DNA from: Nostoc sp. KVJ20 | GTDB lineage: Bacteria; Cyanobacteriota; Cyanobacteriia; Cyanobacteriales; Nostocaceae | Reading direction: 5' to 3' | Assembly (NCBI RefSeq): GCF_001712795.1 | Contig: NZ_KV757611.1 | Span: forward strand, 1-60,117 | Length of the DNA: 60,117 nt | Part shown: in pieces, positions 54,712 through 60,117 of the stretch | Layout: the number at the start of each line of letters is the position of its first letter | Numbering within the stretch: position 1 is the stretch's first letter | Translations under genes and position numbers: made by a program | The notes under the pieces: generated by a model | What the model saw: the letters and a program-made list of their open reading frames with translations, nothing else | Databases searched by the model: none | Told to the model about the DNA's origin: nothing

Positions 54712-54783
54712 CTTTGCAAAACGTCGAGTTTGTGGTAAACACTATACTGGATTTAATCATCCTGAAAAAAAGTGGTGTGAACA

Positions 54784-56673
54784 ATGTGCGGAATTGTTGG
54801 ATATATAGGCACTCAAGCGGCGACAGACATTTTACTGGCTGGGCTGGAAAAACTAGAGTACAGGGGCTACGATTCTGCTGGAATCGCCACTATTTGGGAA
54901 GGTGAGGTAAATTGTGTACGGGCAAAAGGCAAACTCCATAATCTGCGTTCTAAACTGGAACAAATAGAAACTCCTGCCCAAATTGGTATTGGTCATACAC
55001 GCTGGGCAACTCATGGTAAACCAGAAGAGTACAACGCCCATCCCCATTTAGATACGGCAAAGCGAGTGGCGGTGGTGCAAAATGGCATTATCGAAAACTA
55101 TCGCGAGTTACGCGAGGAACTCAAAGCAAAAGGACACGAATTTCGGTCTGAAACCGATACCGAAGTTATTCCCCATCTCATCGCCGAATTTTTAAAGAAT
55201 CTTCCCCCCTCATCTCCCTCATCTGCCTCATCTCCCTTCCTAGAAGCAATTCGTCAAGCCGTTAACCACTTGCGTGGGGCGTTTGCACTTGCAGTTATTT
55301 CTGCTGACTTCCCCGATGAATTGATTGTTGTTCGTCAACAAGCACCTTTGGTTATTGGTTTTGGCCAAGGGGAATTCTTTTGTGCATCTGACACGCCAGC
55401 GATCGTTGCCTACACCCGTGCAGTGCTACCTTTGGAAAATGGCGAAATTGCCCGTCTCACACCTTTGGGCGTTGAGATTTACAATTTTGCTGGCGACAGG
55501 CTGAAAAAACAACCCCGGCTGCTCAACTTCAATCCTGCAATGGTTGAAAAGCAGGGCTTCAAACACTTCATGCTCAAAGAAATTCATGAGCAACCAGGGG
55601 TAGTAAGAGCTAGTTTAGAAGCATACTTTAATCCAGGCGAATCTATCGAATCCCCAATTAATCTTGGTTTACCGGCGCATTTATATACCGATTTAGAACA
55701 AATTCAGATCCTCGCCTGTGGTACTAGTTGGCACGCAGCATTAATCGGAAAATATTTAATCGAACAATTAGCAGGAATTTCAACTCAGGTACATTACGCT
55801 TCTGAATATCGCTATGCACCATCACCATTGACGGCGAACACACTGATTATTGGTGTTACACAATCAGGTGAAACCGCTGATACTTTAGCAGCTTTGGCAA
55901 TGGAAAAAGAACGTCGCCAGGGGAAAGAACCCAAATATCAAGCGCGACTACTAGGCATTACTAATCGTCCCGAAAGCAGTCTTGGTGATATGGTACCGCA
56001 TGTCATTAGTACCCTAGCGGGAATTGAAATTGGGGTAGCGGCGACAAAAACTTTTACTGCTCAACTGATGGCGTTTTATGCTTTAGCATTGGATTTAGCA
56101 GCTCGTCGTCAGACAGTTTCCAAAGACACATTAGAGAAAATTATTAACGGGTTGCGGCAGCTTCCTAAAGAAATTGAAGCAACTTTGGAAAGTCAAGAAC
56201 GTTTAACCGAACAGCTAGCCCACGAATTCGCCGAAACCAAAGATTTTATCTTTGTGGGAAGAGGAATCAACTTCCCCATTGCTTTAGAAGGGGCGTTGAA
56301 ATTAAAAGAAATTAGTTATATTCACGCTGAAGGGTATCCAGCTGGAGAGATGAAACATGGCCCGATCGCACTTTTAGATGCGAAAGTACCAGTAGTTGCG
56401 ATCGCAATCCCTGGTAGTGTGTACGAAAAAGTTATTTCTAATGCCCAAGAAGCCAAAGCTAGAGATTCTCGATTAATTGGCGTGACTCCTGTCAACGATG
56501 GCGAAGCTGCGGAAATCTTTAACGATCTTCTTCCCGTATCTCATGTGGAAGAATTACTTTCTCCGATTCTCACAGTAGTACCTTTGCAATTATTGGCTTA
56601 TCATATTGCCGCCCGTCGCGGTTTGGATGTCGATCAGCCAAGAAATTTGGCCAAGTCGGTAACAGTAGAATAG
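54784..56673 (+). CDS. glmS: Glutamine--fructose-6-phosphate aminotransferase (isomerizing)
   Basis: 629 residues. It makes glucosamine-6-phosphate from fructose-6-phosphate and glutamine, the first step of peptidoglycan and amino-sugar synthesis. The N-terminal glutaminase begins MCGIVGYIG with catalytic Cys2, then LEYRGYDSAGIA, GHTRWATHGKPEEYNAHPH and RGAFALAVIS. Two SIS domains follow (ACGTSWHAALIGKYLIEQLA, TQSGETADTLAAL, GRGINFPIALEGALKLKEIS) and the C-terminal loop DQPRNLAKSVTVE. Residues ~141-151 (PPSSPSSASSP) are encoded by an in-frame CTCATCTCC-type repeat (55204-55238). No strong ribosome binding site is seen. Confidence 0.97.
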   Translation: MCGIVGYIGTQAATDILLAGLEKLEYRGYDSAGIATIWEGEVNCVRAKGKLHNLRSKLEQIETPAQIGIGHTRWATHGKPEEYNAHPHLDTAKRVAVVQNGIIENYRELREELKAKGHEFRSETDTEVIPHLIAEFLKNLPPSSPSSASSPFLEAIRQAVNHLRGAFALAVISADFPDELIVVRQQAPLVIGFGQGEFFCASDTPAIVAYTRAVLPLENGEIARLTPLGVEIYNFAGDRLKKQPRLLNFNPAMVEKQGFKHFMLKEIHEQPGVVRASLEAYFNPGESIESPINLGLPAHLYTDLEQIQILACGTSWHAALIGKYLIEQLAGISTQVHYASEYRYAPSPLTANTLIIGVTQSGETADTLAALAMEKERRQGKEPKYQARLLGITNRPESSLGDMVPHVISTLAGIEIGVAATKTFTAQLMAFYALALDLAARRQTVSKDTLEKIINGLRQLPKEIEATLESQERLTEQLAHEFAETKDFIFVGRGINFPIALEGALKLKEISYIHAEGYPAGEMKHGPIALLDAKVPVVAIAIPGSVYEKVISNAQEAKARDSRLIGVTPVNDGEAAEIFNDLLPVSHVEELLSPILTVVPLQLLAYHIAARRGLDVDQPRNLAKSVTVE

Positions 56674-56834
56674 TCTATTTATAGAGGTAGTAGCTGTTGT
56701 ACAACAATAATAAAGTCGTATAACACATAAAATAATTATACAACTTATCCTGTAGGTGAATATGTAAGCATCTACAGGAATTTTTATGAGAGCAATACAA
56801 CAGGAATCTAATACCGATAATATTACATCTTCTC

Positions 56835-56939
56835 ACGATACCGATTTGCGCTAGCGTTTCCAAGGGAGAAGGCTTAAGCTTCTCTTCTCAACGAGAGGCT
56901 GCGCCAGCAAGACGCTACGCGAACGCTTATCGGAATCGT
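56835..56939. repeat. MITE-like palindrome overlapping the stop of the next gene
   Basis: 105 bp with inverted ends ACGATACCGAT and ATCGGAATCGT (10 of 11 pair) and an inner GAGAAGGCTTAAGCTTCTC palindrome. The right end overlaps the last codons and stop of the gene on the minus strand (56927). Confidence 0.75.
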
Positions 56940-58255
56940 TTTCTCAGCCACCAAACCATAAAACCAACAATGATTCCAAGTAATAGACTGGCACTTAAAG
57001 GATAGTTGCAAAAGAAGCGAACTTGACTAAAAATATCTTTACAATCTTTTGCTGTCTCTCTTACCAGGGATACAGTTGCTATACCAGCACCAGCAACAGC
57101 TACAAGCTCTTGGAAATTACGCTCTCGTTCTGCTTTCTCGACTTCTACGCGACTGCGAGTAGCGTTAATTGTATCTTCTAAAAGTTGCAAGCCAAGCTGC
57201 ATATTCTCGATATCTTTAGTAATTTGTGGTAAATATTTTTTGTTGGCTATATCGCTAAACTTTTCTAAAAAATCTAACTGATTATTTTGACCTGCTTTTT
57301 CTTTAATCAAACCCAAGCGAAGTTGATAATTAGATAAATTAATTTCAATAATTTGTTTTTGAAAAGAAAGGTTTAGTAAGTCGATTGTGTATTGCTGGAG
57401 AATATTATCAACGTTATTTAAAACTTGACGAGAAGTGGTAAAACTTTGCTTTGACTGCCAATGGTTAATTTGGTTAGTAATTTTTCTATTTTCTTCAATT
57501 TTTTTATAATGATTGAGCAAAGATTCTTTGACTAAACGACTTTGCCAATAAGCCCACGCAATCTTACTTCGATAACAAAACAAACCCATCCAATCTTTAT
57601 AAAATTCCGCAGCTTGTTCTGCACTCTCTCGATGAGGATAAATAGCGATAACCACATGATGTTGATTACTCTTTAGAAGAGTGGTTACTTTTTCTTGGCT
57701 CTGATTTATATATTGTGAGTGCCCTATTTCAAAAACTTTTCCATCTAAAAAAGTACCTTTTTCTGGTTGCCAAGAAGTATCTTTAAATAAAGCATAATAG
57801 CAATCTTTGGCAATCTCTTCAGGATTTCGAGACGAGTTTTCTGGTAGCCAACCAGACAGCAACCAGGTTTGTCCAATTATTGCCAGTTCTTTATTTAGTT
57901 TTTGTTCGATTTCAGTTTTTAAGATTGTAAAAGACTTAGCTGGTTGAGTTTCAGTTTGATTATTAATAGAGCAATCTATTTGTAAGCCATAAGTATCATT
58001 TAATCTAACAGGATAATAGTATCCTTCTAAAGTTTTATCTTGAGAAATAAAGTCAATTCGACGAGCAGGTTCTATAAGCTCTAAATATTCATTTTCACCT
58101 TCATGCTCTTGGAATTGAGTATTAGGTGGTATAGGTGGTAACTGAGCTAAAAAAGCCGCTTGATTTTTTTTGGTTTCTGCATCAGTTGTGTTTAAAGAAG
58201 TTTTTAAAGCATATAAAAACAAATCGAGTGTCGGATAGATTAAATCGCTCATCAC
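56927..58255 (-). CDS. Hypothetical membrane protein with a CorA-like layout
   Basis: 442 residues, no family recognised. An N-terminal globular part (IEPARRIDFISQDKTLEGYY, TWLLSGWLPENSSRNPEE) is followed by long helices (YKKIEENRKITNQINHWQSK, YLPQITKDIENMQLGLQL) and two C-terminal hydrophobic segments (ELVAVAGAGIATVSLV; SASLLLGIIVGFMVWWL) with a short basic tail. This order recalls CorA-type channels and membrane effectors of bacterial defence. It starts 10 bp after the upstream gene (58266-58736), so the two form an operon, divergent from a caspase-STAND gene. The stop codon lies in a palindromic repeat. Confidence 0.65.
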   Translation of the reverse strand: MMSDLIYPTLDLFLYALKTSLNTTDAETKKNQAAFLAQLPPIPPNTQFQEHEGENEYLELIEPARRIDFISQDKTLEGYYYPVRLNDTYGLQIDCSINNQTETQPAKSFTILKTEIEQKLNKELAIIGQTWLLSGWLPENSSRNPEEIAKDCYYALFKDTSWQPEKGTFLDGKVFEIGHSQYINQSQEKVTTLLKSNQHHVVIAIYPHRESAEQAAEFYKDWMGLFCYRSKIAWAYWQSRLVKESLLNHYKKIEENRKITNQINHWQSKQSFTTSRQVLNNVDNILQQYTIDLLNLSFQKQIIEINLSNYQLRLGLIKEKAGQNNQLDFLEKFSDIANKKYLPQITKDIENMQLGLQLLEDTINATRSRVEVEKAERERNFQELVAVAGAGIATVSLVRETAKDCKDIFSQVRFFCNYPLSASLLLGIIVGFMVWWLRKRFR

Positions 58256-58265
58256 AAGGGCAAAA

Positions 58266-58736
58266 CTAATTTGATTGATTGGATTGAGATAAAAATTGTT
58301 TCAATTTTTCTAAAAATGTGGCTTGTTTAACTGTTTCTTCGGGTTTAGAAGAACTACCAACTATGACTACAACATTATTAAGTTGGCTTTCGTAGCCTGT
58401 AGCTTCATTTTTTGGTTTAAAGCCTCTAGTTATTGCAGCCTTTTCAAGAGTATTGAGTCTACTAATTTCTGCTTCACTAGGAAGTAAATCATCAGGAATT
58501 TCTTCTAGATTATCTAATTGAGATTTATAAAGTTGATAAGAATTATTTAAGTCAGGATTAAGGGTAATTATTTCTAATAAACGTCCTTTAATATAGTCTT
58601 CCCAAGCTTTGGGTTGAGTGTCTAATTGCTTGGCAACTTCTTTTAAATTTTGTTTCTCTTGTTCTCCAAGGGCGGTTTTTAAGTCTTGAAACGCCAAGAG
58701 AAAAGCGATAATAGTATTATCGGCCTTTGTATTCAT
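58266..58736 (-). CDS. Hypothetical protein paired with the membrane protein
   Basis: 156 residues, no family recognised. The N-terminal ~90 residues are helical (NTIIAFLLAFQDLKTALGE, QPKAWEDYIKGRLLEIITLN, SYQLYKSQLDNLEEIPDDLL). The tail has QLNNVVVIVGSSSKPEETVK and ends Ser/Asn-rich. It lacks signal or membrane segments. It is the first gene of a two-gene unit with the membrane protein (10-bp spacing), 270 bp from the divergent caspase-STAND gene. A small adaptor or effector-associated domain is possible by context only. Confidence 0.65.
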   Translation of the reverse strand: MNTKADNTIIAFLLAFQDLKTALGEQEKQNLKEVAKQLDTQPKAWEDYIKGRLLEIITLNPDLNNSYQLYKSQLDNLEEIPDDLLPSEAEISRLNTLEKAAITRGFKPKNEATGYESQLNNVVVIVGSSSKPEETVKQATFLEKLKQFLSQSNQSN

Positions 58737-59006
58737 AGGTTTTTATACCAAACTCACTACGACTAGTATAAACGTAATTTCAGTGAGATAATTACAGCAT
58801 ATATTTCATGTTCAGTTTTGATTTTCTATCTCTAAAAAGAATAATTTACTAACTAAAATGTTTTTTATTATACCTTTGCTTGTGTAAATCAATTTAGTTT
58901 ATTGCACTGTATTCTAGTGATTTTTCATACAACCTAAACGAATGCTGTAGACAGATTTTGCCTACAGTTCAACCAAAAAGTTATCAGAGTCAGTCAGGTA
59001 ATAAAA

Positions 59007-60117
59007 ATGGCATCGGAATGGGCTGCTCAAGTTATTGGAATTAATTATTACCCAGAGTACACCACTCTAAAGCCGCTAACAGCAGCAGCAGAGGATGCAG
59101 AGAAAATTGCCGAACAACTAGAAATATACGGTTATAGACCTTTTCGCGCTCAGTGTTTACCTAGAACTTTAAACCAGAAGGGAGAAAGTAAAATTGATCG
59201 CCAAGGGGCGGTAAAGGTGCAAGAATTAGAAGAAGCGATCGCTAATCTTTTCAATCCTCCTCATCCAAACCCCACGCCAGAAACAGCCTTATTCTTTTTT
59301 TCAGGACATGGGTGGTGCAAAACTGTGGCGGGGAAGGAAGAAGTGTTTATAGCTACCAGTGATGCTCTACCGGAAGAAGAAATCTATGGTATACCTTTAA
59401 GTTGGTTGGGTGAGCAGTTGCAAAGAAGTCAGGCTAAACGAGTCGTTGTTTGGCTAGATTGCTGCTATAGCGGTGAATTGTTAAAATTTATTCCCACAGA
59501 TAAAGATTACTGTTTCATTACTGCAACCCGTTCTTACGAAACTGGAGTGGAAATTCCCCACGCGCAGGGGTTGTTGACGCAGGCGTTACTCGCAGGATTG
59601 AACCCGGAAAATGACGCAGATGGGATCATTAATAGCCACAAATTGGCAGATTTCATTATCAGCCGAATGCCGAATACAGTCCAGCGTCCGTTAATTGCCA
59701 ATTCTGCACGCGCAATTCTGCTGACAACTAAGTTTTCGCAAAAAAGCTTTCAGGATAAGTGTCCTTATCGTTCTCTGTCGTATTTTAAGGAGACAAAGGA
59801 AGATGCTGAGGTTTTTTATGGGCGGAGTGCGCTAACTCAGCAGTTGATTAAACAGGTAAGAGATAAGCATCGCCTAATTGCTGTATTAGGTGCTTCCGGT
59901 AGTGGGAAATCATCTATGTTACGGGCTGGGTTACTCTACCAGCTTAAGTTAGGACAAGAGATTCCAGGGAGCGATCGCTGGACTTATATTACGACCTTTA
60001 CACCTAAAGAATCTCCTGTTAACAGTTTACAGGAGGCTTTTGCACTTTCTTTGCCAAGCGGCGGTGTGCAGAGAGGTGAAATTACCCCCCTTAATCCCCC
60101 CTTGGAAAGGCTTTCAA
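59007..60117 (+). CDS. Caspase-like (peptidase C14) protein with STAND NTPase, 3' end beyond the window
   Basis: 370 codons are visible and the frame runs off the window end. Start ATG 59007. Residues ~1-240 form a caspase/metacaspase-like domain: VIGINYYPEYTTLKPLTAAA, catalytic His in FFFSGHGW, and catalytic Cys in VVWLDCCYSGEL. A STAND region follows, with FYGRSALTQQLIKQVRDK and P-loop AVLGASGSGKSSMLRAGLL near residue 300, the nSTAND1 pattern that in cyanobacteria usually continues into WD40 or TPR repeats. Such genes are implicated in programmed cell death or defence signalling. A dispersed repeat is read in frame near the end (EITPLNPPLE, 60078-60110). Confidence 0.9.
   Translation, partial: MASEWAAQVIGINYYPEYTTLKPLTAAAEDAEKIAEQLEIYGYRPFRAQCLPRTLNQKGESKIDRQGAVKVQELEEAIANLFNPPHPNPTPETALFFFSGHGWCKTVAGKEEVFIATSDALPEEEIYGIPLSWLGEQLQRSQAKRVVVWLDCCYSGELLKFIPTDKDYCFITATRSYETGVEIPHAQGLLTQALLAGLNPENDADGIINSHKLADFIISRMPNTVQRPLIANSARAILLTTKFSQKSFQDKCPYRSLSYFKETKEDAEVFYGRSALTQQLIKQVRDKHRLIAVLGASGSGKSSMLRAGLLYQLKLGQEIPGSDRWTYITTFTPKESPVNSLQEAFALSLPSGGVQRGEITPLNPPLERLS

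Noticed and set aside
54490..54783. glmS ribozyme/riboswitch
   Set aside because: The glmS ribozyme is known from Firmicutes, and I could not find its conserved core here; only a terminator hairpin is supported.

Overview
The window comes from a filamentous, heterocyst-type cyanobacterium close to Nostoc/Anabaena. It carries psaC (photosystem I), a complete nifJ, and a PaO-like Rieske oxygenase. The cyanobacterial palindrome GCGATCGC recurs throughout. Short tandem heptamer repeats (STRRs), MITE-like palindromes and large STAND/TPR signalling genes also fit that group. No rRNA or tRNA gene was recognised.

Layout. 1-3.5 kb: a minimal CRISPR array, a Ser/Thr kinase with a tandem-repeat linker, and a half-size EamA transporter. 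3.7-15.2 kb: an accessory locus of an extracellular contractile injection system (eCIS). It has a DUF4255 (Pvc16-like) protein overlapping a Pvc15-like AAA+ ATPase, and three candidate cargo genes sharing a ~95-residue N-terminal region and duplicated upstream DNA. Two cargos carry DUF4157 (HELTH) and one also an OmpA-like domain; a coupled membrane HEAT-repeat gene follows. An IS1341-type tnpB element and a Uma2 gene sit in the middle. No sheath, tube or baseplate gene is visible. 15.8-31 kb: Rieske oxygenase, NB-ARC/TPR regulator, LecA-like protein, PhoX-like phosphatase, two GT4 glycosyltransferases, beta-propeller protein, DUF2887 nuclease-like protein, aspartoacylase, AGE epimerase and cupin. 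31-37.6 kb: second kinase, then a conflict-type cluster (BrxD-like/DUF2791 ATPase, TerB-C coiled-coil membrane protein, DUF815 ATPase). 37.6-41 kb: an APH-like kinase and a HopA1-family protein, the pairing known as the kinase/lyase dehydration pair of class V lanthipeptide and thioviridamide-type RiPP pathways, with a small Ser/Thr-rich ORF upstream. 41-56.7 kb: mostly housekeeping (xthA, GT4, alcohol dehydrogenase, DHOD-like protein with nifJ, psaC, glmS) mixed with small hypotheticals. 56.8-60.1 kb: a caspase-STAND gene cut by the window edge, divergent from a two-gene unit that includes a membrane protein with a CorA-like layout.

Themes. The most notable candidates are (i) the three-paralogue eCIS cargo family with shared N-terminus and shared promoter, (ii) the kinase + HopA1 pair as a possible uncharacterised RiPP locus, and (iii) dispersed repeats that entered reading frames (nifJ three times, glmS, aspartoacylase, AGE epimerase, cargo A, caspase gene) or that supply stop codons. 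All functional assignments rest on motif recognition by eye; no database search was run.
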